This document shows positions 1-11,573 of a stretch of 64,000 nt of DNA, one piece after another. The notes beneath the pieces were generated by a model. It did not search any database. It saw only the letters and a list, made by a program, of their open reading frames with translations, and was not told the origin of the DNA. The DNA comes from Brevibacillus brevis (GTDB lineage Bacteria > Bacillota > Bacilli > Brevibacillales > Brevibacillaceae). The stretch is taken from positions 27,501 through 91,500 of the forward strand of contig NZ_CP030117.1 of assembly GCF_001039275.2 (NCBI RefSeq). Reading direction: 5' to 3'. The position numbers and the translations under genes were made by a program. Each line of letters opens with the position of its first letter. The stretch's first letter is position 1.

Positions 1-545
1 CGAACTAAATCATCATGGCTTATATCGTCAATTTTTAGCGTTAACCAGTTACGCGGTTTATCCGTAGCAATTCCGTAACTATCGCTGACGCTGGGGATGG
101 ATGAAAATAAGTCATGGACTGAATAGCGGTCTTGTAACGGCACAAGCTGGAACGCGTGAGCTAATTGTGCAAAAAACCCTTCCTTTTGTGGACGAACTTC
201 GTCTTCCATTAGCATATAGGCGTTTCGTTTAAGCTTTCGTGTCGTGACACCATGTTGAAGAACACGACTGTTTTGGGGATAATACGGATCACGAGTCAGT
301 AACATCGCCTTCAACAAGTGAGAGCAGCCATAAAACAGCAACAATGGCTGGATGGACAAGTCAGCAACAACGGAAGTGGAATAAAAATGTCTGGCTTGTC
401 TCCATAGATACAGGAAACGCGAGCTTTGTTGAAATGCTAGTCGCTCCGCATGCTCGACACCCATGTCACGATAGCAGGCAGCCAAATATTTACGTGCAGT
501 TGGTTCTGTTTCAAAATAGCGTAATGTTTTCCAAGCGTTATCCAT
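1..545 (-). CDS. yaaC: YaaC-like protein (3' end outside window)
   Basis: The first 181 codons of a minus-strand gene read without a stop from an ATG at 545 and run off the window edge. AAGGTGG upstream of the ATG is a good ribosome site. The product begins MDNAWKTLRYFETEPTARKY and has the aromatic, Arg-rich N-terminal half I associate with the YaaC family. It is divergent from guaB, as yaaC is in B. subtilis. The function of YaaC is unknown. Identity rests on this synteny and on the resemblance of the N-terminus; the C-terminal half cannot be checked here. Confidence 0.8.
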   Translation of the reverse strand, partial: MDNAWKTLRYFETEPTARKYLAACYRDMGVEHAERLAFQQSSRFLYLWRQARHFYSTSVVADLSIQPLLLFYGCSHLLKAMLLTRDPYYPQNSRVLQHGVTTRKLKRNAYMLMEDEVRPQKEGFFAQLAHAFQLVPLQDRYSVHDLFSSIPSVSDSYGIATDKPRNWLTLKIDDISHDDLV

Positions 546-623
546 GTTACCCACCTTTACCAATTTTCGTAATATGGTTAAGTTTCCCTAATTGTTTTTT
601 GATTTATCTGTCTAATAGAATCT

Positions 624-636
624 ATAACCGAACGAT
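624..636 (+). promoter_or_regulatory. Candidate PurBox upstream of guaB
   Basis: ATAACCGAACGAT matches the B. subtilis PurR box AWWWCCGAACWWT at 12 of 13 positions and lies about 11 bp before the -35 element of guaB. A weak inverted partner may lie at 591-603 (9 of 13). PurR usually needs two inverted boxes, so a single strong box is only suggestive. Confidence 0.45.
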
Positions 637-647
637 ATACTCATTTC

Positions 648-677
648 TTGACAGTAAATTAAGCCGTTTGTTAAACT
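648..677 (+). promoter_or_regulatory. Probable sigma-A promoter of guaB
   Basis: TTGACA at 648-653 is followed after 18 bp by TAAACT at 672-677, about 35 bp before the GTG start of guaB. The -35 is perfect and the -10 is 4 of 6. Confidence 0.55.
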
Positions 678-684
678 GTCTTAA

Positions 685-2172
<1,488 letters not shown>

Positions 2173-2199
2173 GCGGAAAATAGTACGGAAGACCTACGT

Positions 2200-2230
2200 C
2201 CCCTCTCTTTTAAAAAGAGAGGGGATTTTT
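2200..2230 (+). terminator. Terminator of guaB
   Basis: Perfect 10-bp stem CCCCTCTCTT / AAGAGAGGGG followed by ATTTTT. Confidence 0.9.
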
Positions 2231-2360
2231 ACTAGCTACTAACATGTGGAAATAGGAGGAATCTCGCTTCAAGCTACCCTGCAAACTATGGTACACTTAC
2301 AATTGTGTGCTTGTTTCATGAAAAAATAAAATCGACAGAAATAGGAGAGTGAGAGATTAC

Positions 2361-3677
2361 ATGAAGCGAAAGACATGGACAAAGCGATTGACAGGTCTGT
2401 TCCTTTCTGTCGCTGTTTTTGCTGCAGCAATGGGAGGAACGGTTTCAAAGGTGGAAGCTGCCCCTGTAGCATCTCAAGCGAATTTACAACTGGAAGCGAA
2501 GTCTGCCATTCTTGTTGAGGCATCAACGGGAAAGGTTCTCTATAGTAAAGATCCTGACGTAGCACTTCCGCCTGCGAGTATGAGTAAAATGATGACCGAA
2601 TATCTGGTTAATGATGCCATCAAGCAAAAGAAGATCAAATGGGATGATGTCGTCCCTGTAAGTGAATATGCGTTTTATATCGCTAAAATTTCTGATTCGT
2701 CTGGTGTGTATTTGAATTTAGGCGAATCCTTTACGGTTAAACAATTGTACGAAGCTATGGCAATCGTATCGGCCAACGACGCTACTGTACTTTTGGCTGA
2801 GAAGATCGCAGGCAGTGAGCCAGCCTTTGTTGAACTGATGAACAAAAAGGCAGCAGAGCTTGGTATGAAAAATACTTCGTTCGTCACTTCTACTGGTTTG
2901 CCAGCCAATGAGTTGGGTCCATACTCTGTTCAGACCGAACAAACAGAAAACCTGATGTCTGCTCGTGACTCCGCAATCCTTGCCCGTGCGCTGATTCACG
3001 ATTTCCCGGATGCGTTGGAGACCGCCAAAAAACCAAGCTTCACCTTCCGTACAGGTACACCAAATGAGTGGAGCAAGAAAAACTTTAACTGGATGCTGCC
3101 TGGTTTGATCAGCTACTACCCAGGTGTAGACGGATTAAAAACGGGGCATACAAATGCAGCAGGTTATTGTTTTACAGGTACGGCTGTTCGCGACAACATG
3201 CGTTTGATTAGCGTTGTGATGAAAACAAGCTCCGAGACAAAGCGTTTTGCTGAGACGAGAAAACTCATGGACTACGGTTTTGGCAATTTCAAACTCACAA
3301 AACAAATGGACAAGAATGTACCAGTCAAAGGATTTGAAACAGCTCCTGTAAAAAACGGTGTAGAGGTAACAGTACCAGTTGTTACAGGAAGCGAAGTAAA
3401 TATGATCACAAAAACCGGTACGGAAGCAAAATACACACCAACTGTTACCTTCCAGGAGCTAACCGCACCGATTCAGCAAGGACAAGTTGTCGGTAAGATC
3501 GTTTTGAAAGAAGAAGGTGTGAAAGAAACTGATTACTTGCAGCCTGAAGACGCAGCAAAAGCAGGTGTGGATATCGTAGCAGGACAGGCAGTAGAGGAAG
3601 CCAGCTGGATTCGTCTGTTCTTCCGCAGCATCATAGAGTTTTTCAGCAATTTGTTTAGCAGTGGAACAGGAAATTAA
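2361..3677 (+). CDS. dacA: D-alanyl-D-alanine carboxypeptidase (PBP5 type)
   Basis: Trims the terminal D-Ala from peptidoglycan pentapeptides at the outer face of the membrane. The 438-residue product starts with a Sec signal peptide (MKRKTWTKRLTGLFLSVAVF, cleavage likely after VEAA). It then shows the three active-site motifs S73-M-S-K76, S137-A-N139 and K260-T-G262, a C-terminal beta-sandwich domain, and a terminal amphipathic segment rich in Phe and Ile (WIRLFFRSIIEFFSNLF) typical of the PBP5 membrane anchor. I chose the ATG at 2361; a GTG at 2349 would add four residues but sits directly against AGGAG. It precedes pdxS as in B. subtilis. Confidence 0.97.
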   Translation: MKRKTWTKRLTGLFLSVAVFAAAMGGTVSKVEAAPVASQANLQLEAKSAILVEASTGKVLYSKDPDVALPPASMSKMMTEYLVNDAIKQKKIKWDDVVPVSEYAFYIAKISDSSGVYLNLGESFTVKQLYEAMAIVSANDATVLLAEKIAGSEPAFVELMNKKAAELGMKNTSFVTSTGLPANELGPYSVQTEQTENLMSARDSAILARALIHDFPDALETAKKPSFTFRTGTPNEWSKKNFNWMLPGLISYYPGVDGLKTGHTNAAGYCFTGTAVRDNMRLISVVMKTSSETKRFAETRKLMDYGFGNFKLTKQMDKNVPVKGFETAPVKNGVEVTVPVVTGSEVNMITKTGTEAKYTPTVTFQELTAPIQQGQVVGKIVLKEEGVKETDYLQPEDAAKAGVDIVAGQAVEEASWIRLFFRSIIEFFSNLFSSGTGN

Positions 3678-3691
3678 ATAACTATTGTTTT

Positions 3692-3774
3692 CCCCTACAT
3701 CTATCGTTTACAATGACGGTAACTGGAACCATAACACCGCATAACAGTTTCGGTTCTGACTCATGATGTAGGGG
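3692..3774 (+). promoter_or_regulatory. Inverted repeat enclosing the pdxS promoter and SD
   Basis: CCCCTACATC (3692-3701) is perfectly complementary to GATGTAGGGG (3765-3774). The right arm contains the Shine-Dalgarno of pdxS. A shorter inner pair, GAACC 3726-3730 and GGTTC 3752-3756, lies inside. Transcripts reading through from dacA could fold so as to hide the pdxS ribosome site, or the repeat may act as DNA. Confidence 0.45.
3707..3735 (+). promoter_or_regulatory. Possible pdxS promoter
   Basis: TTTACA at 3707-3712 and CATAAC at 3730-3735 are spaced by 17 bp. They lie inside the inverted repeat at 3692-3774, about 45 bp before the pdxS start. Confidence 0.4.
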
Positions 3775-3783
3775 GTATTTGTA

Positions 3784-4668
3784 ATGGTACAAGTAGGAAC
3801 GTCCCGCGTTAAAAGAGGTATGGCTGAAATGCAAAAGGGCGGCGTCATTATGGACGTCGTGAATGCTGAACAAGCAAAAATTGCAGAAGCAGCGGGTGCT
3901 GTTGCTGTAATGGCTTTGGAGCGTGTACCGTCTGACATTCGTGCAGCTGGTGGAGTTGCGCGTATGGCTGACCTTAGCATTGTAGAGGAAGTACTGAATG
4001 CTGTTTCGATTCCTGTTATGGCGAAAGCTCGTATCGGTCATTTTGTTGAAGCGCGTGTTCTCGAGTCTCTGGGTGTAGATTACCTCGATGAGAGTGAAGT
4101 ACTCACACCAGCAGATGACTTGTACCATATCAATAAAAAAGAGTTCACTGTACCGTTTGTATGTGGTGCCCGTGATCTGGGTGAAGCTCTCCGCCGTATT
4201 GGTGAAGGTGCATCCATGATCCGCACAAAAGGTGAGCCAGGAACCGGAAACATTGTAGAGGCTGTTCGTCATATGCGCACGATGATGTCCCAAATCCGCA
4301 AAGTGCAAGCCATGTCCTACGATGAACTGATGGCGGAAGCTAAAAACCTGGGTGCCCCATACGAACTGCTTGAAGAGGTACACAAAACAGGTAAGCTGCC
4401 AGTCGTAAACTTCGCAGCAGGTGGAGTAGCAACACCAGCAGATGCTGCCCTGATGATGCAATTGGGCTCCGATGGCGTGTTTGTAGGCTCTGGTATCTTT
4501 AAATCAGAGAATCCAGAGAAGTTTGCTCGCGCGATTGTGGAAGCGACTACCCACTACACGGATTACGAACTGATTGCTCGCGTATCCAAAGGCTTGGGAA
4601 CGGCAATGCCAGGAATCGAAATCTCCAAAATTCGTGAAGCTGATCGCATGCAAGAGCGCGGCTGGTAA
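3784..4668 (+). CDS. pdxS: Pyridoxal 5'-phosphate synthase, synthase subunit
   Basis: Builds PLP from ribose 5-phosphate, glyceraldehyde 3-phosphate and ammonia delivered by PdxT. The 294-residue product has the full family length. The two lysines that carry the covalent intermediates fall at K81 ([10 protein letters not shown]) and K149 ([11 protein letters not shown]), and the phosphate-binding [16 protein letters not shown] stretch is present. The ATG at 3784 follows GGGGG at good spacing. pdxT starts 10 bp after the stop, so the two subunits are made from one transcript. The order dacA-pdxS-pdxT-serS is conserved in Bacilli. Confidence 0.98.
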   Translation: MVQVGTSRVKRGMAEMQKGGVIMDVVNAEQAKIAEAAGAVAVMALERVPSDIRAAGGVARMADLSIVEEVLNAVSIPVMAKARIGHFVEARVLESLGVDYLDESEVLTPADDLYHINKKEFTVPFVCGARDLGEALRRIGEGASMIRTKGEPGTGNIVEAVRHMRTMMSQIRKVQAMSYDELMAEAKNLGAPYELLEEVHKTGKLPVVNFAAGGVATPADAALMMQLGSDGVFVGSGIFKSENPEKFARAIVEATTHYTDYELIARVSKGLGTAMPGIEISKIREADRMQERGW

Positions 4669-4678
4669 GGTGAGTAGC

Positions 4679-5254
4679 ATGAAAATTGGCGTACTCGCTC
4701 TACAAGGAGCTGTAGCAGAACATGTGCGAATGCTAGAAGAGGTTGGTGCCACAGCCGTCCCGGTCAAAAAAGTAGAAGAACTGGATGACCTCGACGGGCT
4801 GGTCATTCCCGGCGGAGAGAGCACCACGATTAGCAAGCTGATGCACAAGTACGGATTCATGGAGGCGGTTCAAGAGTTCGGTAAGGCGAACAAGCCGATC
4901 TTCGGAACTTGCGCAGGAGCGATTCTTCTGGCAAAACAGATTCAAGGACAAGACGATTGCCATTTAGGCTTGATGGAGATCAAAGTTGAGCGGAATGCCT
5001 TTGGTCGCCAAAAGGAGAGCTTTGAGGTCTTGATGCCTGTTGCGGGTGTGGCGGCAGATTACCCGGCAGTGTTCATCCGGGCACCGTATATCATGGAAGT
5101 GGGAGAAAACGGTCAAGTCTTGGCCAAACATGAAGACAAGATTGTTGTCGCTCGAAGCGGTCACTATTTGGCAGCAGCCTTCCATCCAGAATTGACCGAA
5201 GATACAAGGCTGCACAAATACTTCCTCGACATGGTCAAGGAATACAGAAGCTAG
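4679..5254 (+). CDS. pdxT: Pyridoxal 5'-phosphate synthase, glutaminase subunit
   Basis: A class I glutamine amidotransferase that releases ammonia for PdxS in the PLP synthase complex. The 191-residue product shows the triad: nucleophile C78 in GTCAGA, and H169 with E171 in FHPEL. The oxyanion segment PGGEST near residues 44-49 is intact. The ATG at 4679 lies 10 bp after the pdxS stop, preceded by AAGGTGAG. It is followed by a strong terminator, closing the pdxST unit. Confidence 0.98.
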   Translation: MKIGVLALQGAVAEHVRMLEEVGATAVPVKKVEELDDLDGLVIPGGESTTISKLMHKYGFMEAVQEFGKANKPIFGTCAGAILLAKQIQGQDDCHLGLMEIKVERNAFGRQKESFEVLMPVAGVAADYPAVFIRAPYIMEVGENGQVLAKHEDKIVVARSGHYLAAAFHPELTEDTRLHKYFLDMVKEYRS

Positions 5255-5265
5255 TTGTCATATCG

Positions 5266-5303
5266 GAAGATCGGCCGTCAAAAAGGCGCCGATCTTCTTT
5301 TTT
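5266..5303 (+). terminator. Terminator of pdxST
   Basis: Perfect 10-bp stem GAAGATCGGC / GCCGATCTTC followed by a T run. Confidence 0.9.
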
Positions 5304-5328
5304 CTGTAAAGATCGAGGTGGGCTGCTC

Positions 5329-5358
5329 TTTACATACGTATAGAACCTGTAGTACAGT
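5329..5358 (+). promoter_or_regulatory. Probable promoter of the serS T-box leader
   Basis: TTTACA at 5329-5334 and TACAGT at 5353-5358 with an 18-bp spacer, just upstream of the T-box leader. Confidence 0.45.
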
Positions 5359-5374
5359 TAACAATAATAGTATT

Positions 5375-6940
<1,566 letters not shown>

Positions 6941-6960
6941 TAAGCGAGAGATTTGGAAAG

Positions 6961-6996
6961 CAGCTCTTGATCCATAACGGGTCAAGGGCTGTTTTA
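6961..6996 (+). terminator. Terminator of serS
   Basis: Stem CAGCTCTTGATCC / GGGTCAAGGGCTG with G-U pairs, followed by TTTTAT. Confidence 0.8.
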
Positions 6997-7036
6997 TATT
7001 GTGTACTAATACAGGTGGATTTTTTCAAAAAACGTG

Positions 7037-7065
7037 TTGCACTGTACTAATCTCTGTTATATAAT
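7037..7065 (+). promoter_or_regulatory. Promoter of the zinc-knuckle miniprotein
   Basis: TTGCAC at 7037-7042 and a perfect TATAAT at 7060-7065 with a 17-bp spacer. The -10 region (7054-7070) is repeated identically over 17 bp at 7290-7306 before aceB. Confidence 0.7.
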
Positions 7066-7116
7066 AAAAACAAATTTTAAGAATATTGTTTTAATACAGA
7101 AATGGAGGAATGGAGA

Positions 7117-7269
7117 ATGGACTGCTATCGATGTGAAGGAAACGGAGAACAAAATTGCCCAAAATGTGGAGGCGTTGGTCATGATGCCAACGGAGCGGCT
7201 TGCCACAATTGCTTGGGAGACGGGCATGTAAGCTGCAGCCATTGCAGTGGCAGTGGGTATCAGGAGTAA
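7117..7269 (+). CDS. Small DnaJ-type zinc-knuckle protein (50 aa)
   Basis: A 50-residue protein starting MDCYRCEGNG. It contains four CxxCxGxG-like knuckles: C3/C6, C14/C17, C29/C32 and C40/C43, the same arrangement as the zinc-binding domain of DnaJ but with no J domain. It would bind two zinc ions and may assist folding or disulfide chemistry; that is inference. The ATG at 7117 follows GGAGG and lies under its own TATAAT promoter. The gene is too short for most gene finders. It precedes aceB, and the two share a duplicated promoter segment. I know no characterised homologue. Confidence 0.85.
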   Translation: MDCYRCEGNGEQNCPKCGGVGHDANGAACHNCLGDGHVSCSHCSGSGYQE

Positions 7270-7289
7270 GGACATTTTTTTTGCTACTA

Positions 7290-7306
7290 CTGTTATATAA
7301 TAAAAA
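7290..7306 (+). promoter_or_regulatory. Duplicated -10 region before aceB
   Basis: CTGTTATATAATAAAAA, identical to 7054-7070, carries TATAAT at 7296-7301, about 60 bp before the aceB start. No good -35 is seen, which suggests an activated promoter. Confidence 0.5.
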
Positions 7307-7360
7307 ATATTTTACTTATCTGTACCATAATAACTTTGAATTGAGGGAGGAGGAGCTGTT

Positions 7361-8968
7361 TTGACTACCGTACCAACGAATCCATATCCGCTGGGGGTTC
7401 AGATTTCCGGTGAGATGCACCCCGGTTATCAAGATATCCTGACACCAGAAGCAATCCAATTTGTAATGAAGCTGGAGCAAAAGTTTGGCGAAAGACGCCA
7501 GCAATTGTTGGCTAAACGTGTGGAGCGTCAATTGCAGATTGATGCAGGTCAACTGCCCGATTTTCTACAGGAAACAGCGGACATTCGTAAAGGAGATTGG
7601 ACTGTTGCTCCATTGCCCAAAGATTTGCAAGACAGACGGGTGGAGATTACGGGACCTTCGGGTGACCGGAAAATGGTCATCAATGCGCTGAACTCGGGTG
7701 CTCGGCTTTTCATGGCTGATTTTGAGGACGCGAACTCACCGACCTGGGAGAACACCATCCAAGGCCAAATCAACATGAAGGATGCGGTACGCCGCAATAT
7801 CTCTTACATCAGTCCACAAGGCAAATCATACACCCTCAATGAAAAGACGGCTGTTTTGATCGTGCGTCCTCGTGGCTGGCATCTTGAAGAAAAGCACATC
7901 CTCCTCGATCAAAAACCGATCTCCGGCAGCTTGCTTGACTTCGGACTTTACTTTTACCACAACGTAGATGCTCTTATCGCGAATCAGACAGCACCGTATT
8001 TTTACTTACCGAAACTGGAGAGCCATTTGGAGGCCCGCCTTTGGAACGACGTCTTCCTTTTCGCGCAGGATGAATTAAATATTCCACGCGGCACGATTCG
8101 CGCGACAGTATTGATCGAAACGATTCTCGCTGCTTTTGAGATGGATGAGATTCTGTATGAGCTTCGCGAGCATAGTGCAGGACTGAATTGTGGACGTTGG
8201 GACTACATTTTCAGCTATATCAAAAAGCTGCGGAATCAGCCTGATGTCATTACACCGGATCGTGCGCAAGTAACCATGACAGTGCCGTTCATGAAAGCAT
8301 ATACCACGCTGGCCGTGAAGACTTGCCATAAACGGATGGCGCCCTGCATTGGCGGAATGGCTGCACAAATTCCGGTGAAAAATGACCCGGTACAAAATGC
8401 AGAAGCCATCGCTAAAGTACGCGCTGACAAAGAGCGGGAAGCGTACGATGGACATGATGGGACTTGGGTTGCTCACCCTGGGCTAGTGCCGGTAGCCATG
8501 GAAGTATTCGATCGCCTGATGAGAGAGCCGAACCAAATTTGGTACAAACGTGAAGACGTAGACGTATCCGCTAAGCAACTGCTGGCAGTTCCAGAGGGCA
8601 CGATTACAGAAGCGGGTGTCCGTACGAACATTAGCGTAGGCTTGCAGTACATCGAGGCTTGGTTGCGAGGCTCTGGGGCTGTGCCGATCAACAATCTGAT
8701 GGAGGATGCGGCTACAGCAGAAATTTCGCGGGCACAGGTCTGGCAATGGATGCGTCACCGTCACGGAGTCTTGCAGGATGGTAAAAAGGTGACAGAAGGC
8801 TTGGTGAAGCAGTGGCTGAGTGAGGAGCTGCAAGCGATCAAGCAAGCAATCGGCCAAGAGAGATACGACAACAGCAAGTATCCAATTGCTGGTGATCTGT
8901 TCTTGCAATTGGTAACGACAGAAGATTTCGAAGACTTCCTAACGGTACCGGGTTATCGCTATTTGTAA
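7361..8968 (+). CDS. aceB: Malate synthase A
   Basis: Condenses glyoxylate with acetyl-CoA to malate, the second step of the glyoxylate shunt. The 535-residue product matches the A-type family length. Recognisable segments are [13 protein letters not shown] (metal and substrate site), IVRPRGWHL, a central barrel with [20 protein letters not shown], the [12 protein letters not shown] motif, and the C-terminal [13 protein letters not shown] region. The start is a TTG at 7361, preceded by a very strong GGAGGAGGAG. aceA follows after 26 bp, so the two shunt enzymes form an operon that would allow growth on acetate or fatty acids. Confidence 0.97.
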   Translation: MTTVPTNPYPLGVQISGEMHPGYQDILTPEAIQFVMKLEQKFGERRQQLLAKRVERQLQIDAGQLPDFLQETADIRKGDWTVAPLPKDLQDRRVEITGPSGDRKMVINALNSGARLFMADFEDANSPTWENTIQGQINMKDAVRRNISYISPQGKSYTLNEKTAVLIVRPRGWHLEEKHILLDQKPISGSLLDFGLYFYHNVDALIANQTAPYFYLPKLESHLEARLWNDVFLFAQDELNIPRGTIRATVLIETILAAFEMDEILYELREHSAGLNCGRWDYIFSYIKKLRNQPDVITPDRAQVTMTVPFMKAYTTLAVKTCHKRMAPCIGGMAAQIPVKNDPVQNAEAIAKVRADKEREAYDGHDGTWVAHPGLVPVAMEVFDRLMREPNQIWYKREDVDVSAKQLLAVPEGTITEAGVRTNISVGLQYIEAWLRGSGAVPINNLMEDAATAEISRAQVWQWMRHRHGVLQDGKKVTEGLVKQWLSEELQAIKQAIGQERYDNSKYPIAGDLFLQLVTTEDFEDFLTVPGYRYL

Positions 8969-8994
8969 AAATAAAAAGAGTGGGGGAAATGAAA

Positions 8995-10284
8995 ATGACG
9001 AAAGTAAACAAGCAAGAAGCGATTCAACAGGTGGAGCAAAGCTGGCAGGAGGAGCGTTTTCAAGGAATTACACGTCCGTATTCGGCAGAAGATGTTGTTC
9101 GTCTGCGCGGTTCCGTACAAATTGAGTATACGCTGGCTCGTCTCGGAGCAGAACGTCTGTGGGGCCTCTTGCATACCGAGCACCATATTAAAGCGTTGGG
9201 GGCTTTGACCGGGAATCAAGCGATTCAGCAGGTAAAGGCAGGATTAAAAGCGATTTACTTGAGTGGCTGGCAGGTAGCGGCCGATGCCAATCTGTCTGGT
9301 CAGATGTATCCTGATCAAAGCCTCTACCCGGCAAACAGCGTTCCCCAAGTCGTAAAAAGAATTAATCAGGCATTACAACGAGCTGATCAGATCGATCAAT
9401 CAGAGGGCGGTACAGAGACGAATTGGTTTGCTCCGATCGTAGCGGACGCAGAAGCGGGCTTTGGTGGGCCACTGAACGTCTTTGAATTGATGAAGGGCAT
9501 GATTGAAGCAGGTGCAGCAGGGGTGCATTTTGAAGACCAGCTGGCTTCCGAGAAAAAATGCGGCCATATGGGCGGAAAGGTACTCATTCCGACGCAAGCA
9601 GCCGTACGTAATCTGATTTCCGCCCGCTTTGCGGCAGATGTGATGGGAGTTCCGACGATTATCGTGGCACGTACCGATGCCAATGGCGCTTTCCTGATTA
9701 CCAGCGACATCGACGAGCAGGATAAACCATTCCTGACGGGTGAACGAACAGCAGAAGGGTTCTTCCGTCTACGCGGCGGATTGGATGCAGCGATTGCCCG
9801 TGGACTTGCGTACGCTCCGTATGCAGATTTGATCTGGTGCGAGACTTCTGAGCCAAATTTGGAGGAAGCACGCCGTTTTGCCGAAGCGATTCATGCCAAA
9901 TACCCAGGCAAGCTGTTAGCCTACAATTGCTCTCCTTCTTTCAACTGGAAAAAGAAGCTGGATGAAAAGACTATCGCTCGCTTTCAGGAAGAGATCGGCG
10001 AGATGGGCTACAAGTTCCAATTTGTCACGCTTGCTGGCTTCCACTCCCTGAATTACAGCATGTTTGAACTGGCGCGCGGCTATCGTGATCGCGGAATGGC
10101 TGCCTACTCTGAATTGCAGCAGGCTGAGTTCGCTAGCGAGGTACATGGTTATACGGCTACTCGTCATCAGCGTGAAGTGGGTACCGGGTATTTCGATGAG
10201 GTTGCGCAAGTTATCTCAGGCGGCAATTCCTCCACGACTGCACTCAGCGGGTCTACGGAAGAGGAGCAATTTGCTCACAATTAA
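8995..10284 (+). CDS. aceA: Isocitrate lyase
   Basis: Cleaves isocitrate to glyoxylate and succinate, bypassing the decarboxylating steps of the TCA cycle. The 429-residue product contains the catalytic KKCGH signature, the metal-binding [12 protein letters not shown] segment and the [11 protein letters not shown] region. Three starts are close together (GTG 8980, ATG 8989, ATG 8995). The last is best spaced from GTGGGGGA and gives the usual MTKVNKQ-type N-terminus. It is co-transcribed with aceB and ends at a terminator. Confidence 0.97.
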   Translation: MTKVNKQEAIQQVEQSWQEERFQGITRPYSAEDVVRLRGSVQIEYTLARLGAERLWGLLHTEHHIKALGALTGNQAIQQVKAGLKAIYLSGWQVAADANLSGQMYPDQSLYPANSVPQVVKRINQALQRADQIDQSEGGTETNWFAPIVADAEAGFGGPLNVFELMKGMIEAGAAGVHFEDQLASEKKCGHMGGKVLIPTQAAVRNLISARFAADVMGVPTIIVARTDANGAFLITSDIDEQDKPFLTGERTAEGFFRLRGGLDAAIARGLAYAPYADLIWCETSEPNLEEARRFAEAIHAKYPGKLLAYNCSPSFNWKKKLDEKTIARFQEEIGEMGYKFQFVTLAGFHSLNYSMFELARGYRDRGMAAYSELQQAEFASEVHGYTATRHQREVGTGYFDEVAQVISGGNSSTTALSGSTEEEQFAHN

Positions 10285-10305
10285 AGAGGAAAAACAAAGG
10301 ACGAG

Positions 10306-10338
10306 GTGGTTCTCTGGTATTCAGAGGGCCACTTTTTG
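10306..10338 (+). terminator. Terminator of aceBA
   Basis: Stem GTGGTTCTCTG / CAGAGGGCCAC followed by TTTTTG. Confidence 0.85.
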
Positions 10339-10401
10339 CGTTCACTTCTATTTTTCATAGAGTCTTAATAGCTTTTTAACAACGCATTTATATCAGTTTC
10401 A

Positions 10402-10438
10402 TTTTGGTTGTTTACGATTAGATTAGAAAAAACCAAAA
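10402..10438. promoter_or_regulatory. Candidate operator of the 10.4-16.9 kb operon
   Basis: Perfect 8-bp inverted repeat TTTTGGTT (10402-10409) and AACCAAAA (10431-10438) with 21 bp between, 37 bp before the first gene. It may be the site of the DeoR-type regulator encoded in the operon; this is inference. Confidence 0.35.
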
Positions 10439-10475
10439 GATCAAACACAAATAAAAACGAAAAGGGGCCTTAAAG

Positions 10476-11573
10476 ATGAGAGGGAACCAGTTAAGCTGGA
10501 AACGAACCGTTGTTATCATGACATCCGTTTTTCTGCTTGCGGGATGTGCCACCGAGACGAAATCAGGCACTTCTCTGGATACGTCGCAATTGACCCTGGA
10601 TCAAATCGTGGAAAAAGCGAAGCAGGAGGGAGAAGTCAACTCCGTGGGTATGCCGGATACGTGGGCAAACTGGGGAGAGACCTGGAGCAATCTCGGAAAG
10701 GAATACGGCTTAAAGCATACCGACACCGACATGTCGAGCGCAGAAGAATTGGCTAAGTTTGAAGCGGAAAAAGAAGACGCCACAGCAGACATCGGTGACG
10801 TAGGCATCGCATTTGGACCGTTGGCCAAGCAAAAAGGGCTGACGCTGCCTTACAAAACCTCTTACTGGAACGACATTCCCGACTGGGCAAAAGATGATGA
10901 AGGACATTGGTTGCTAGGCTATACCGGAACACTGGCTTTTATCACAGACAAGACAAAGGTGCAAAATCCTCCCAAGACCTGGGCAGATTTGAAAAACGGA
11001 AGCTACAAGATCGCGATCGGCGATGTCATGAAAGCGAATCAGGCACAGTTTGCCGTTCTGGCCGCCGCCTATGCGAATGGGGGAGATGAGAAAAATATTC
11101 AGCCCGGCATTGACTTTTTCGCTGAGTTGGCAAAAAACAAGCGGCTTAGTACGAGTGATCCGAGTCTTGCCAATCTAGAAAAAGGTGAAATCGAAGTCGC
11201 GATCCTGTGGGACTTCAACGCGCTCGGGTATCGGGACAAAATCGATAAAAACCGCTTTGATGTCCTCATCCCGGAGGAAGCATCAGTCAGCAGCGGGTAC
11301 GCTACGGTTATCAACAAATACGCCAAGCACCCACACGCTGCCATGCTGGCTCGTGAATACATTCTCTCCGACGCTGGACAGTCCAATTTGGCGCGCGGCT
11401 ATGCACGACCGATTCGCGCCAACGCCAAGCTGGATGAATCCGCTAAAGCCATGCTGCTCCCCGATGAAATGTATAAAAACGCACGTCCGGTGGGCGATTT
11501 GACTGCTTGGGAAGAGACGGCTAAAAAGTTGCCGCAGTTATGGCAAGAGAAGGTGTTAATCCATGTGCGCTAG
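10476..11573 (+). CDS. ABC transporter substrate-binding lipoprotein
   Basis: A 365-residue binding protein anchored outside the membrane by a lipobox LLAGC with Cys24. The mature part has the two-lobe periplasmic binding fold of the iron/thiamine/aminoethylphosphonate group, judged from YTGTLAFITDKTKV, PKTWADLKNGSYKIAI and the C-terminal HAAMLAREYILSDAGQ segment. The ligand is unknown. Its stop overlaps the next gene by 11 bp, and the downstream phosphoesterases point to a phosphorylated substrate. The ATG at 10476 follows AAGGGG. It is the first gene of a seven-gene operon. Confidence 0.85.
   Translation: MRGNQLSWKRTVVIMTSVFLLAGCATETKSGTSLDTSQLTLDQIVEKAKQEGEVNSVGMPDTWANWGETWSNLGKEYGLKHTDTDMSSAEELAKFEAEKEDATADIGDVGIAFGPLAKQKGLTLPYKTSYWNDIPDWAKDDEGHWLLGYTGTLAFITDKTKVQNPPKTWADLKNGSYKIAIGDVMKANQAQFAVLAAAYANGGDEKNIQPGIDFFAELAKNKRLSTSDPSLANLEKGEIEVAILWDFNALGYRDKIDKNRFDVLIPEEASVSSGYATVINKYAKHPHAAMLAREYILSDAGQSNLARGYARPIRANAKLDESAKAMLLPDEMYKNARPVGDLTAWEETAKKLPQLWQEKVLIHVR

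Noticed and set aside
7117..7269. Fragment of a dnaJ gene
   Set aside because: It has its own promoter, SD, start and stop, and there is no J-domain or C-terminal sequence around it.
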